NCBI GenBank assembly: GCA_900549405.1
Contig: URNZ01000007.1
Location: forward strand, 1 to 64,000
Origin: an uncultured Eubacteriales bacterium
Lineage (GTDB): Bacteria > Bacillota > Clostridia > Oscillospirales > Oscillospiraceae
Direction: 5' to 3'
DNA: 64,000 nt
Shown: piece by piece, positions 35,377 to 44,980 of the stretch
Numbering within the stretch: position 1 is the first letter of the stretch
How the letters are laid out: every line of letters starts with the position of its first letter
Program-made: the position numbers and the translations under genes
The notes under the pieces: model-generated
The model's database searches: none
The model's input: only the letters and a program-made list of their open reading frames with translations
What the model was told of the DNA's origin: nothing

Positions 35377-35781
35377 GTGAGCAGACGGGGATACGCGGCG
35401 GCAGTGGCCGCCCTGGTCCTGTCGCTGAGCCTGACGGCCTGCGGCACCGCCGCCAACAGCGGCGACCCCACAGCCAGCCGCACCGGCACAGGCAACAGCG
35501 GCCCGGACCAGCGCAGCGCCCGCAGCGCCTATGACTATCTGGAGGACGGGCACTACTCCGCCGCCCGCACCGGAAAGATCCGGGACCAGGCGGGCAGGGC
35601 GGAGCGGGACTTCACCCAGGACGTGCGGGACATGCTGGGCGACACGGAAAAGGCCGCCAAAGATATGGGGCGGGACGTGAAAAACGCCGGAGAGAAGGCC
35701 GCAGGGGACGTAACAAACGCCGCCAAAGAGGCCAAAAACGGCGTGGAAAACACCGTCCGGGACGCCACCGGATACCGCTGA
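35377..35781 (+). CDS. Small lipoprotein with amphipathic repeats
   Basis: The 134-residue product has a lipoprotein signal peptide (MSRRGYAAAVAALVLSL, then the LTAC lipobox with Cys at about 23). A Ser/Thr/Gly/Asn linker follows, then a charged helical region (about 60-130). In it, units such as EKAAKDMGRDVKNAGEKAAG and NAAKEAKNGVENT repeat at about 11 residues, as in YtxH/LEA-like proteins. The start is GTG at 35377. It follows ppk by 44 bases. Function unknown; surface anchored by inference. Confidence 0.75.
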   Translation: MSRRGYAAAVAALVLSLSLTACGTAANSGDPTASRTGTGNSGPDQRSARSAYDYLEDGHYSAARTGKIRDQAGRAERDFTQDVRDMLGDTEKAAKDMGRDVKNAGEKAAGDVTNAAKEAKNGVENTVRDATGYR

Positions 35782-35785
35782 GAAC

Positions 35786-35833
35786 AAAAAGCCAGGGAGG
35801 GCCGACATCCGTCGGCCCTCCCTGGGCGTTTAT
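35786..35833. terminator. Terminator between the lipoprotein and SLH genes
   Basis: A 15-bp stem CCAGGGAGGGCCGAC/GTCGGCCCTCCCTGG (35792-35806 with 35811-35825) separates convergent genes, with AAAAA on the left. Confidence 0.85.
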
Positions 35834-38251
35834 TCAGTTACCCACCACAATGCGCACCTGCTGACCCACGGGGTCAATGTAGATGGTCATGTTCTGGTGA
35901 GACACCCGGCAGGCGTTCAGGCGCTCCGTGCCGGTGTCCTGCTGGAACCAGTCGTCCTGGGTATAGCGGCTGCCGCCCACCTTTTTGCAGCACTCCACAT
36001 TTTCCGATACGGCGTAGGTCTTGCCGCTGATGGTGACGTAGTAGCTGCCGTCCTTCTCGAAGAAGTCCTTGGGGGTGACGTTTCTGATCTCGGTAAGTTC
36101 CTTCACGTCCCGGATCATGGTCCCGCCGCTAAGATTCTGGCCGACGGAAACGCCTACAAAGTCCCCGTTCTTGCCGGAGTAGTCCGTCTCGGTGCTGAAC
36201 TGGGTGGACTGGCGGCTGACCAGGGTCCAGGTTTTATGGTCGGTCTTCTTAGTGGTGTATTTCCAGTTTCCGTTCTCGTCCACCACGGGATTGCCGTTCT
36301 TGTCCACCACCAGCACCTCCTCCTCGGTGATGTTGGTCTTGGACACCATGATGCCGTAGATATAAGCATCGCCGGTGACGTCCTTGAGTACGATGTAGTC
36401 CACCATATTGGAGGAGTTCAGATGGTAGGTGGCGATGGAGGAGGCGGGCACGTCCGCCCCGTTCAGACTGCCCAGGGTGATGCGGCTCATAGCGCCGCTG
36501 TTGGTCTGCTCATAGATTTTCACGCCGGGGGTGACGGTATAGCCGTCCAGCTTCATGGCGCTGACCAAGAAGGCGCTGCTGGCCCGGCGGGTGGGCAGCT
36601 TGCTGGCCCCGATCTGGCCCTTGGTGCCCGAGGTGATGGACACCAGCTGTCCGGCCAGTCTGTCGCCGCTGGACACGGTGCCCTTCAGGCTGAGGGTGCC
36701 GCCGCTGGGCAGGAACACCTCGGCGGAGCTGGCCGTCACGGTGCCGATGGCGGTGGAGCCCACGTCGCCGCTGGGCTTGGCCATTCCGGCCACCTTGCCG
36801 TCGGCGGTGAGCAGCAGGACGACCTGGCTGCCGGTGCTGAAGCTCTCTGTGTTGTCCCACGCCGACTCCAGCACTTCAAACTCGTGGCCCAAAGCGGTGA
36901 TTTTTTCCGGGGCCTTGAAGTTGGGGCTGGCGTTTTCCAGCACGCAGGTCAGGCGCAGGTCAGAGACGATGAGGGTGTTGGACAGGTCGTCATAGGTCAC
37001 CACGTCATAGGGCTTGATGCCGGACAGGCCGATGGTCTGGCGGTTTTTCTGGATCGAGAAGTTTTCCACACCGCCGGTCAATTTGTGGAAAGTGGCCGCA
37101 CTGGCGGGGCCCATGACAACTACCGCGTCCCCGTCGGAGGAGACCGCGCCGCCGCTGACATAGACGGAGACGATCTTGCCCCGCTGGGAGAACAGGGTGA
37201 CCTGACTGCCGGCATACAGGGAGGTGTGGGCGCTGGAATAGCTCTCCCCGTCGCTCTTGCTGGCGGTGTAGACGGGGGTGCTGCCGGAGATGGTGTACTG
37301 CTTGCCGTCGGTGCCCTTCAGATAGGCCGCCTGGGCGTCGGCGGACAGGGTGACGGTGGTGGAGATGCTGTCGTCGGGGACGAAGGTGACGATCTCCTGC
37401 TTGTCGTTGGTGACCAGGGTGCCCCGGCGGCCCTGAAGGCCGGTGGGGGTCACGTTGTCCGCCTTGGGCAGATAGGTCCCGTCAGAGGTGCGGATGGCCC
37501 CCTTTGCCACGCTGCCGTCCTCCGACTCCACGTTCACGGCCAGCAGGACCACGTCGCTCTTGGCGCTGCCCAGGCTCTTATAGTAGTCGCTGCCCTCGCC
37601 GGTCTTACAGGTCAGGGCGTTGACAAACAGCTGGGCGGCCTGGGCGCGGGTGATGGGGCTGTAGGCCCCGGCGCTGATGCCGTCGGTCAGACCGATGGAG
37701 GCGGCCAGGTTCATATAGCTCTCCGGCCATACCGCCCCCACCTGCTGGGTGTTATAGCCCAGCACCCGGATGAGGATGGTGGCCGCCTGGGCCAGGCTGA
37801 TCTTGGCGTCTGGGTCAAAGCGCCCGTTGCCCACGCCGGAGATCAGGGCCGCAGCGGGGGCGCTGTCGCCGCCGCCGTCAGAGGAGCCGGAGCTGCTGCT
37901 GCCGCCCACCGTCAGGCTGGAGGCCAGGTTCACATAGCCCAGGGCCCAGTGGCGGCTGGTCACGTCGGAGAAGATGGTCCGGGTGGCGTTCATAGCCACC
38001 TGGTCCCCCTTCTGCAAAAATTTCACCACCATGGTGCAAAACTCCGCCCGGGTCAGGTTGGCGCCGGGGTTGAAGCGGTTGCCGCCCACCCCGTCCACCA
38101 CGCCCATCAGCCGCAGCACGTCGGCGTTGACGGCGGTGGTCCGGTCAGACACGTCGGAAAAGGACGAGCCGCCCGCCGCCCCGGCGGGGACGGACAGGGA
38201 CAGGGCCAGCGCCGCCGCCAGGGCAAGAGAAAGTACGCGCTTTTGTCTCAT
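35834..38251 (-). CDS. Secreted protein with three SLH domains
   Basis: The 805-residue product has a signal peptide (1-26, ending AGA-AGG). SLH repeats lie at about 30-90 (FSDVSDRTTAVNADVLRLMG, RFNPGANLTRAEF), 92-165 (IFSDVTSRHWALGYVNLA, RFDPDAKISLAQA) and 170-215 (LGLTDG-type, YSPITRAQAAQLFVNAL). The rest is beta-rich, with many Gly/Ser/Thr and no recognised enzyme. SLH domains bind pyruvylated wall polymers. The 48-base gap from the permease suggests one transcript with the MacAB-like exporter. Confidence 0.88.
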   Translation of the reverse strand: MRQKRVLSLALAAALALSLSVPAGAAGGSSFSDVSDRTTAVNADVLRLMGVVDGVGGNRFNPGANLTRAEFCTMVVKFLQKGDQVAMNATRTIFSDVTSRHWALGYVNLASSLTVGGSSSSGSSDGGGDSAPAAALISGVGNGRFDPDAKISLAQAATILIRVLGYNTQQVGAVWPESYMNLAASIGLTDGISAGAYSPITRAQAAQLFVNALTCKTGEGSDYYKSLGSAKSDVVLLAVNVESEDGSVAKGAIRTSDGTYLPKADNVTPTGLQGRRGTLVTNDKQEIVTFVPDDSISTTVTLSADAQAAYLKGTDGKQYTISGSTPVYTASKSDGESYSSAHTSLYAGSQVTLFSQRGKIVSVYVSGGAVSSDGDAVVVMGPASAATFHKLTGGVENFSIQKNRQTIGLSGIKPYDVVTYDDLSNTLIVSDLRLTCVLENASPNFKAPEKITALGHEFEVLESAWDNTESFSTGSQVVLLLTADGKVAGMAKPSGDVGSTAIGTVTASSAEVFLPSGGTLSLKGTVSSGDRLAGQLVSITSGTKGQIGASKLPTRRASSAFLVSAMKLDGYTVTPGVKIYEQTNSGAMSRITLGSLNGADVPASSIATYHLNSSNMVDYIVLKDVTGDAYIYGIMVSKTNITEEEVLVVDKNGNPVVDENGNWKYTTKKTDHKTWTLVSRQSTQFSTETDYSGKNGDFVGVSVGQNLSGGTMIRDVKELTEIRNVTPKDFFEKDGSYYVTISGKTYAVSENVECCKKVGGSRYTQDDWFQQDTGTERLNACRVSHQNMTIYIDPVGQQVRIVVGN

Positions 38252-38299
38252 AGTCTTATATTCACTCCTTTTGGTCTTCGCTTTTCACGTTTCGCTGGC

Positions 38300-39556
38300 T
38301 CACTCCGCCCGCAGGGCCACCACCGGCTGCAGACCGGAGGCCTTGATGGCGGGATACATGCCGAAGATCACGCCCAGCACCACCGAGAACAGGAAGGCTC
38401 CCATGGTGATGAAGGGGCTGGGCAGCATGGCCGTCTCGTTCAGCAGCAGCTTTCCGGCCACCAGAGTGCCCACGCAGCCGATGCCGATGCCGATGAGGCC
38501 GCCGATGGAGCAGATCACCGCCGCCTCGATCAAAAACTGGGTGATGATGCTCTTGCGCTCGGCACCGATGGCCTTGCGGATACCGATCTCCCGGGTGCGC
38601 TCGGTCACGGTGACCAGCATGATGTTCATGATGCCGATGCCGCCCACCAGCAGCGAGATACCGGCGATGGCCCCCAGCACCAGGGCCTGCATGGTGTTCT
38701 GGCTCTTGATGTCCTGGGCATAGCTGTTGTCGCTCTGGACATAATAGTCGCCCTGGGTGCTGTTGCCCATCTCGTCCTTGGGGAACAGTCCGGCCAGATA
38801 GGCGTCCAGCAGAGTCATGGCCTCGGTGGTGGCGGAGGCGCTTTTGGCCTTGACCACATAGCTGCTGATGGTGCTGTTCTGGTTCATGGTGCGGTTGAAG
38901 GTGTAGGGCAGGACGATGATGTTGTCCATCTCCGGCCAGCCGTCCAACGACATGGGCTGGTAATAGCCCACCACCAGAAAGGGCTGGCCGTTGATGTTGA
39001 TGGTCTCACCCACCGGGTCGGTGTAGTCGAACAGGGCGGTCTTGGCCCCGGCCCCCAGCACGCACACGGCGTTGGTCTTTTCAATGTCCAGGAAGGACAT
39101 CTCCCGGCCCCCGGCCAGGGTATAGTTGTTGCACACCCCGTATTGATCCGAGCCAAGTTTGATGTGCATGGCCTTCTCCCAGTCGTAGTTGCCGTTGCTG
39201 TAGTCGTTGACCGTCAGGGTCTTGGCCCCGTACTGCACGGTGGCCTTGTTGCCCAGCTCCACGTCGGGGGTGATGCCGTCCACCAGATTGCTCAGGGACA
39301 GGCAGTAGTCATACAGCTTTTGGGAGGTCTCGTTGTTGCTGTCGTAATAGGAGTAGGCGGAGACGGTGATCTTGTTGTTGCCCATCTTCTCGAAATACTC
39401 CATGTTTTTCTTGTTCTGCCCCTGGACCACCGAGACCATGATGACCACGCTGGCCACGCCGATGATGATGCCCAGCATGGTCAGGAAGGAGCGGGTCTTT
39501 TTCATGGCGATGGACTTTAAGGCCATGGTGAATGCCTGCCAGATGTTCATGCCCAA
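38300..39556 (-). CDS. MacB-like ABC transporter permease (FtsX family)
   Basis: The 418-residue product has one N-terminal membrane helix (about 20-45, SFLTMLGIIIGVASVVIMVSV), an extracytoplasmic MacB_PCD domain (about 50-280) and three C-terminal helices with the FtsX signature TERTREIGIRKAIGAERKSI. The C-terminus ends at about 415. It overlaps the ATPase gene by ten bases. With the ATPase and the adaptor it forms a tripartite-type export or mechanotransmission complex. Confidence 0.9.
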   Translation of the reverse strand: MGMNIWQAFTMALKSIAMKKTRSFLTMLGIIIGVASVVIMVSVVQGQNKKNMEYFEKMGNNKITVSAYSYYDSNNETSQKLYDYCLSLSNLVDGITPDVELGNKATVQYGAKTLTVNDYSNGNYDWEKAMHIKLGSDQYGVCNNYTLAGGREMSFLDIEKTNAVCVLGAGAKTALFDYTDPVGETININGQPFLVVGYYQPMSLDGWPEMDNIIVLPYTFNRTMNQNSTISSYVVKAKSASATTEAMTLLDAYLAGLFPKDEMGNSTQGDYYVQSDNSYAQDIKSQNTMQALVLGAIAGISLLVGGIGIMNIMLVTVTERTREIGIRKAIGAERKSIITQFLIEAAVICSIGGLIGIGIGCVGTLVAGKLLLNETAMLPSPFITMGAFLFSVVLGVIFGMYPAIKASGLQPVVALRAE

Positions 39557-40242
39557 TCCACCTCCTGGGGGTGATCGGCGATAATTTTGCCGTCGGACAG
39601 CCGCACCACCCGGCGGGCGGTGGCGGCGATGCCGTCGTCGTGGGTGATGAGCAGGATGGTCGTGCCCTCCCGGTAGAGCTCCCGCAGGATCTCCAGCACG
39701 TGCCGCCCGGTCTTAGAGTCCAGTGCGCCGGTTGGCTCGTCGGCCATGATGATGGGGGGATGGGTGGCGATGGCCCGGGCGATGGCCACCCGCTGCTGCT
39801 GGCCGCCGGACATCTGGCTGGGCCGGTGGTGGGCCCGGTCATCCATGCCCACCCGGGCCAGGGCCTCCATGGCGATGTCCTCCCGGTCCCAGACGGACAC
39901 CCCCTGATAAATGAGGGGCAGTGTCACGTTTTCCAAAGCGTCCAGCTCCTGAATCAGGTTATAGCCCTGAAAGATAAAGCCGATCTCTTTGTTGCGGATG
40001 TGGGCCAGCTGCTTGTCAGACAGGGAGGTCACATCCACCCCGTTTAAGTGATACTCCCCATAGGTGGGGATATCCAGACAGCCCAGCACGTTCATCAGCG
40101 TGGACTTGCCGGAGCCGGACTGGCCCACAATGGCCACGAATTCCCCACGGTCAATGTCCAGAGATACCCCGTCCAGGGCCCGGACCTCGCTCTCCTGGCC
40201 CTCGTTGTAGATTTTATAAATATCTTTGATGTCAATGAGCAT
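39547..40242 (-). CDS. ABC transporter ATP-binding protein (LolD/MacB type)
   Basis: The 231-residue ATPase has Walker [13 protein letters not shown] (about 40-51), Q-loop [11 protein letters not shown], signature [14 protein letters not shown] (about 143-156), Walker [14 protein letters not shown] and H-loop ITHD. It belongs to the MacB/LolD class that powers FtsX-type permeases. Located between the adaptor (12-base gap) and the permease (overlap). Confidence 0.93.
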   Translation of the reverse strand: MLIDIKDIYKIYNEGQESEVRALDGVSLDIDRGEFVAIVGQSGSGKSTLMNVLGCLDIPTYGEYHLNGVDVTSLSDKQLAHIRNKEIGFIFQGYNLIQELDALENVTLPLIYQGVSVWDREDIAMEALARVGMDDRAHHRPSQMSGGQQQRVAIARAIATHPPIIMADEPTGALDSKTGRHVLEILRELYREGTTILLITHDDGIAATARRVVRLSDGKIIADHPQEVDWA

Positions 40243-40254
40243 GGCGCGCCCCCT

Positions 40255-41964
40255 TTACCAGCTGCTGCCGGAATCGGTGACGGTGTAGTTCACAAAGACC
40301 ATGTCACCGTCTTCCAAGCCGGAGGTGATCTCCACATTCTGGGCGTCGGACAGGCCGGTGGACACGATGACGGGGTAATAGCCCTCCTTCTCGCTGGGAT
40401 ACTCCCGGGTCTCGCCGGGCATGGGATCGGGCAGGTCCAGCTCGGGCACGTCATCGGGGCGCTCATCCCGCTGGACAAAGACCACCGACTGGCGGTTGCC
40501 CTCCAGGTCGCTGACGTATTTCACCGCGCTGGTGGGCACCAGGATACAGTCGTCCGACTGGCTGGTGACGAAGGAGTATTGCAGATAGGCCCCTTCGATC
40601 AGGCTGCCGTCCGGGTTGTCCACCGTGAGCACCACGGGGTAGTTGGTCATGCCCTGGCCGCTCTCCGCCTTGCCCATGTCGATGGAGCTGACCAGGCCCT
40701 GATAAGTGGCGTCGTTCCACGTCAGGTCCACATAGCTGCCCGGCTTGATGTAAGAGATGTTCCGGTCATCCACCGTAATGGTCACCAGCATCGTCGTGTT
40801 GTTGGAGATGATGATGACGGTATCGCCGCTTTTCACTTCCTCCCCCTCCACCAGACTGCAGGAGGTGACGGTGCCGTCGATGGGGGCGGTGGCGTGGAAG
40901 TTGGCCAGGGCTTTCGTCGCCTCGTCCAGCTTCTTCTGGGCCTCGTCCAGCTGCTCCTGCTTGGCCCGGATGTCGCTGTCCAGGGTGGAGGAGCCAAGGG
41001 TGAGGATGGCCTCCCCGGCGGACACGTTGGCATAGTTGCGCAGGTTGCCGATGGAGGTGACGGGGCCGTTGGCCTTGCACTCGATGGTGCGGCTCTCGTA
41101 ATACTCGGTCTTGCCATTCTGATAGGGGTAAATTTTGCTGCCGTCAGAGGCGGTGAGCACGGCGGCGGCGTCCATCCCGGCGGTCAAAGTGCCGGGGTTG
41201 TCAAAGGCGATGACCGCCTCGAAGTGGACGGCCCCCTCGGGGGAGATGTAGCTCACCTTATGAATTTCGTCCACATAGCCATTGAAGTCGCCCATCACAG
41301 CGGGGACAGACACGGTGACGGCCTGGCCCTTTTTGATGCTGTTTTCATAGGCATAGCTGAAATACAGGGTCAGCTTCAGCTTCTTGTCGTTGACGATGGT
41401 GGCCACGGGGGTGCCCTTGGACACGTCCTGGTCGGTCTGAAAATCCTTCACGTCCATCAGCTTGCCGGAGAAGGGGGCCCGGACGGTGAGGTTGGACACG
41501 TCCTTTTGCAGGTCGGCCATGTCCTTTTGCAGGTCGGTGAGGGTCTTCCGGGCGTTATTGACCTCGTCCTCGGCGGCCTGGCTGTAGATGGTGTACAGGG
41601 GCTGCCCCGCCGTCACCGTGTCGCCGCCGGCCACCAGCACCTCCTGCACGGTGCCGCTCTGGGTCAGGGTGATGGCCGCCGACTCCTTGGCCTTGGCGGT
41701 GCCGCTGCCGGACACGGTGCTCTGGATGCTGCCGATGGAGGCGGGCTGGGCGTAAATTTCCCCCAGGTCGCCGCTGCCGGAATTCAAAAAGCGGTGCAGG
41801 GCAAAGCCGCCGCCCAGACATACCGCTGCGGCCACGGCCAGGGCGATCAGCCGCTTGGCCATTTTCTTCTTCTGCGCCCCCTTCTTTTTCAGCGGGGGCT
41901 TGCCCTGGGCCGGAGCCGGAGCGGGAGCCGGGGCCTGGGGCTGGACGGTGGTCATCTCTGCCAT
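40255..41964 (-). CDS. HlyD/MacA-family efflux adaptor protein
   Basis: The 569-residue product has a Pro/Ala/Gln repeat and lysine-rich cytosolic N-terminus (1-40), a single membrane helix (about 38-58) and then an extracytoplasmic adaptor. It has barrel-sandwich halves (TLTQSGTVQEVLVAGGDTVTAG and TAPIDGTVTSCSLVEGEEV) around helices rich in coiled-coil heptads (LTDLQKDMADLQKDVSNL; LDEAQKKLDEATKALANF). It is long for the family because of an insertion between the halves. It leads the exporter operon. Confidence 0.9.
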   Translation of the reverse strand: MAEMTTVQPQAPAPAPAPAQGKPPLKKKGAQKKKMAKRLIALAVAAAVCLGGGFALHRFLNSGSGDLGEIYAQPASIGSIQSTVSGSGTAKAKESAAITLTQSGTVQEVLVAGGDTVTAGQPLYTIYSQAAEDEVNNARKTLTDLQKDMADLQKDVSNLTVRAPFSGKLMDVKDFQTDQDVSKGTPVATIVNDKKLKLTLYFSYAYENSIKKGQAVTVSVPAVMGDFNGYVDEIHKVSYISPEGAVHFEAVIAFDNPGTLTAGMDAAAVLTASDGSKIYPYQNGKTEYYESRTIECKANGPVTSIGNLRNYANVSAGEAILTLGSSTLDSDIRAKQEQLDEAQKKLDEATKALANFHATAPIDGTVTSCSLVEGEEVKSGDTVIIISNNTTMLVTITVDDRNISYIKPGSYVDLTWNDATYQGLVSSIDMGKAESGQGMTNYPVVLTVDNPDGSLIEGAYLQYSFVTSQSDDCILVPTSAVKYVSDLEGNRQSVVFVQRDERPDDVPELDLPDPMPGETREYPSEKEGYYPVIVSTGLSDAQNVEITSGLEDGDMVFVNYTVTDSGSSW

Positions 41965-42057
41965 AGTAAATATCCTCCTTCAACAGTCCTGCGCATACAA
42001 AGCGTGCAGGGCGGGGTCGTCGTTTCATTCGCGGGGGCGGTGCTCGTCCCCAGCTTC

Positions 42058-42126
42058 ATTATATTCGCCCTCCGCTGTCCCGCACAACTACAAAGCGATT
42101 ACAAAAGTTTAAGATATTCTTAAGAT
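42058..42126 (-). promoter_or_regulatory. Promoter and direct-repeat operators of the exporter operon
   Basis: On the minus strand TTGTGC (42082-42087), 18 bases, TATAAT (42058-42063). Upstream lie two pairs of direct repeats each with an 11-base period: TACAAA at 42089 and 42100, TTAAGA at 42109 and 42120 (plus-strand reading). That spacing is typical of OmpR-family response regulators. The regulator is not in the window. Confidence 0.6.
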
Positions 42127-42242
42127 GCCACTGTAACCGCCGGGACAGTTTTGCGCTTCACTGAAATAGACGAACGAGAGCAGGAAAATGTTGCAGGCTT
42201 TTCGTGTTTTTTCAAAAAAACATCCCCAGGGGCAGGAGAAAA

Positions 42243-42368
42243 ACGGATTGCCGCGTCGCTTGCGCTCCTCGCAATGACGTGGGCGTCGGTCTCCGCGCCG
42301 AAAGAGAGGCGAGCAGACCTGTTTCCTGTCATTGCGAGGAGGGGCAAAGCCCCGACGTGGCAATCCGT
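42243..42368. repeat. MITE/REP-like element with terminal inverted repeats
   Basis: Ends ACGGATTGCC and GGCAATCCGT are perfect inverted repeats. Internal CTCCTCGCAATGAC and GTCATTGCGAGGAG are also inverted. Elements of this kind (ATTGCCACG...CGTCATTGCGAGGAG) are spread through many clostridial genomes. A translated frame through it is an artefact. It lies between the exporter promoter and the helicase gene. Confidence 0.8.
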
Positions 42369-42378
42369 TCTTAAATAT

Positions 42379-44859
42379 TTACTTCTTCTCCATATGCGCC
42401 GCGGCGGATTTCATCATCAGGCGCTTGGTGCCCACCTGGTCGAAGGCGATCTCCAGCAGGGCGTCGCCGCCCATCTTCTGGATAGACAGGATCACGCCCT
42501 TGCCAAAGGCCTTGTGGCGCACGGTATCGCCTTTTTTGAAGGAGGCGGCGGGGGCAGGGGCGGGAGCGGGGCGGCCGGCGGGCTTTTGTCCGCTGCCGTT
42601 CATGGCCCGGACAAAGCCGCCGCCATAGCCGGCGCTGCGGCCCTGGGCGCTCTGTCCGGCGGGGGCGGGGCGGTCATAGCCGCCGTAGCCCGAGTCCCGG
42701 CTGGGGATGCCGCCGCCCCAGCTGTCGCTGTCCCAGCGGTTGGCCCGCCCGGTGCGTTCCAGCAGCTCCTGGGGGATCTCCTCCACAAAGCGGGAGGGGC
42801 GGTTGTTGCTGGTGCGGCCAAACAGCATCCGCTGCTGGGCGCAGGTGAGATAGAGCTTCTCTTTGGCCCGGGTCATGGCCACATAGCACAGGCGGCGCTC
42901 CTCCTCCATCTCGTCCGTCTCGCCGATGGCCCGGATGCCGGGGAAGATGCCCTCCTCGGCCCCCACCAGAAAGACCACGGGGAACTCCAGCCCCTTGGCC
43001 GAGTGCATGGTCATCATCACCACGCAGTCCTCCTCGTCCTGGCGGTCCAGATCGGTGTACAGGGCGATCTCGTCCAAAAATCCCGCCAGGGAGGGCTCGT
43101 CCCCTGCCCCGTCCAGATAGCCCCGGATGGAGGTGAGCAGCTCCCGGATGTTCTCCAGCCGCCCCCGGTCCTCCACGGTGTTCCTGGTCTCCAGCATGAC
43201 GGCATAGCCGGTGCGGATCATCAGCTCCTCGTAGAACTGGTCCAGGGGCAGCTCCCCGGCCAGGGCGGCCAGCTCCCCCATGAGATTGGTGAAGGCGGCC
43301 AGCTTGCCCGCCGAGCGCTCCAGCTCCGGGTACAGGCGGGCGTTGTCGATGACGGCGTAGAGGGAGGTCTCCTCCCGCCGGGCGATGGCCTGGGCGGTCT
43401 CGATGGTCTTTGCTCCGATGCCACGGGGCGGGTTGTTGATGATGCGGGTCAGGCGCAGGTCGTCCTCCGGGTTGTTCAGCACCGCCAGATAGGCCACCAT
43501 GTCCTTCACCTCCGCCCGGTCAAAAAACCGGGTGCCGCCGATGATGCGATAGGGGATGCCGTTTTTCTTGCAGGCGTTCTCCATCTGGTTGGACTGGGCG
43601 TTCATGCGATAGAGAATGGCGTGGTCCTTCCACCGGCGGCCTTGGCTGTAGTCCTCCAGAATGCGGGCGGCCACGTACTGGGCCTCGTCGTTCTCGTTCA
43701 TGGCGGTGTAAAGGGTCAGCTTGTCCCCGTCCCCGGCCTTGGTCCACAGCTCCTTGCCCTTGCGGCCCTGGTTGTTGCGGATGACGGCGTTAGACGCCTC
43801 CAGAATGTGCCGGGTGGAGCGGTAGTTCTCCTCCAGACGGATGACCCGGCAGCCCTGATACTGCTGCTCGAAGGACAGGATATTCTCGATGGTGGCCCCC
43901 CGGAAGCGATAGATGGACTGGTCATCGTCGCCCACCACGCAGAAATTCTGATACCCCCCCGCCAGCAGGGAGGCCAGCAGATATTGCAGATGGTTGGTGT
44001 CCTGATACTCGTCAATGAGCACATAGCGGAACTTTTTCTGATAGAACTCCCGCACGTCCTGAAACTGCTGGAGCAGACGGACGGTGTGGAGGATGATGTC
44101 GTCAAAGTCCAGGGCGTTGGCCTCCCACAGGCGGCGCTGATACTCCATGTAGATGTTGGCGATCTTGGTCAGGCGAAAGTCCCCGCTGGCCTTGCACTGG
44201 GCCAGATACTCGTCGGCCAGCAGCATGGCATCCTTGGCCCTGGAGATGTAGCCCAGCACGGACCGGGGCGGGAACTGCTTGTCGTCCATGTTCAGGTGCT
44301 TCATGGACTCCTTGATGACCCGCAGGGAGTCGTCGGAGTCGTAGATGGTGAAGGAGGAGGCAAAGCCCAGCTTCTCGATGTCCCGGCGCAAAATACGCAC
44401 ACAGGCGGAGTGGAAGGTGGAGGCCCACACGTCCTCCCCGGCGGGGCCCAGCATCCGGGTCAGGCGGTCCTTCAGCTCCCCGGCGGCCTTGTTGGTAAAG
44501 GTGATGGCCAGGATGGTCCAGGGCTGGGCGGGGTCTAGGCAGCACAGCCGCTCCCGCCGGTCCCGGTCCTCCGGGGACAACTCCGTCCCCTGGGCGCAGC
44601 CCTCCAGAAAGGCCAGGTCGTCGGGGGTGACCCACTGGGGGACCTCCGGGCTGTCAGAGCCCCGGCCATAGCGCATCAGGTTGGCGATGCGGTTAATGAG
44701 CACGGTGGTCTTTCCGCTGCCCGCCCCGGCCAGCAGCAGCAGCGGCCCCTGGGTGGTGAGCACCGCCTCCTGCTGCTGATTGTTCAGCCGGTAAAAGTCC
44801 CGGGCGATGGCCTGGCGGCGGGCGGCGGCAAATCGAATCTCCTGTTCGTGGTCAAGCAT
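42379..44859 (-). CDS. pcrA: UvrD/PcrA-type DNA helicase
   Basis: The 826-residue superfamily 1A helicase unwinds DNA 3' to 5' in repair and replication restart. Motifs are LNNQQQEAVL (Q motif), GAGSGKTTVLINRI (I), ITFTNKAAGELKDR (Ia), DEYQDTNHLQ (II), VVGDDDQSIYRFRGA (III), LEENYRST (IV), MTMHSAKGLEFPVVF (V) and RRLCYVAMTRAKEKLYL (VI). A Gly/Pro/Arg-rich region and a short C-terminal Tudor-like domain (FKKGDTVRHKAFGKGVIL) match PcrA. The ATG at 44859 is preferred; upstream SD is weak (GGAACG). Confidence 0.94.
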   Translation of the reverse strand: MLDHEQEIRFAAARRQAIARDFYRLNNQQQEAVLTTQGPLLLLAGAGSGKTTVLINRIANLMRYGRGSDSPEVPQWVTPDDLAFLEGCAQGTELSPEDRDRRERLCCLDPAQPWTILAITFTNKAAGELKDRLTRMLGPAGEDVWASTFHSACVRILRRDIEKLGFASSFTIYDSDDSLRVIKESMKHLNMDDKQFPPRSVLGYISRAKDAMLLADEYLAQCKASGDFRLTKIANIYMEYQRRLWEANALDFDDIILHTVRLLQQFQDVREFYQKKFRYVLIDEYQDTNHLQYLLASLLAGGYQNFCVVGDDDQSIYRFRGATIENILSFEQQYQGCRVIRLEENYRSTRHILEASNAVIRNNQGRKGKELWTKAGDGDKLTLYTAMNENDEAQYVAARILEDYSQGRRWKDHAILYRMNAQSNQMENACKKNGIPYRIIGGTRFFDRAEVKDMVAYLAVLNNPEDDLRLTRIINNPPRGIGAKTIETAQAIARREETSLYAVIDNARLYPELERSAGKLAAFTNLMGELAALAGELPLDQFYEELMIRTGYAVMLETRNTVEDRGRLENIRELLTSIRGYLDGAGDEPSLAGFLDEIALYTDLDRQDEEDCVVMMTMHSAKGLEFPVVFLVGAEEGIFPGIRAIGETDEMEEERRLCYVAMTRAKEKLYLTCAQQRMLFGRTSNNRPSRFVEEIPQELLERTGRANRWDSDSWGGGIPSRDSGYGGYDRPAPAGQSAQGRSAGYGGGFVRAMNGSGQKPAGRPAPAPAPAASFKKGDTVRHKAFGKGVILSIQKMGGDALLEIAFDQVGTKRLMMKSAAAHMEKK

Positions 44860-44980
44860 GATGTCACGTTCCGTTCTGTATGAAAATAGCGTCCGGCCCA
44901 CAGAAAGGGCCGGGCAGAAGAGTCTGGATGGTCAGGTGCTTAGTTTATCATGGGGAAAGAAAAATAGCAAGTTGGACAGA

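Noticed and set aside
35897..39520. 1,200-residue open frame opposite the SLH and permease genes
   Set aside because: Same cause: mirror frame of real genes, no SD, no recognisable motif.
42109..42363. Short minus-strand ORF with CEERKRRGN-like translation
   Set aside because: It is a translation of the REP/MITE-like element 42243-42368, a common annotation artefact.
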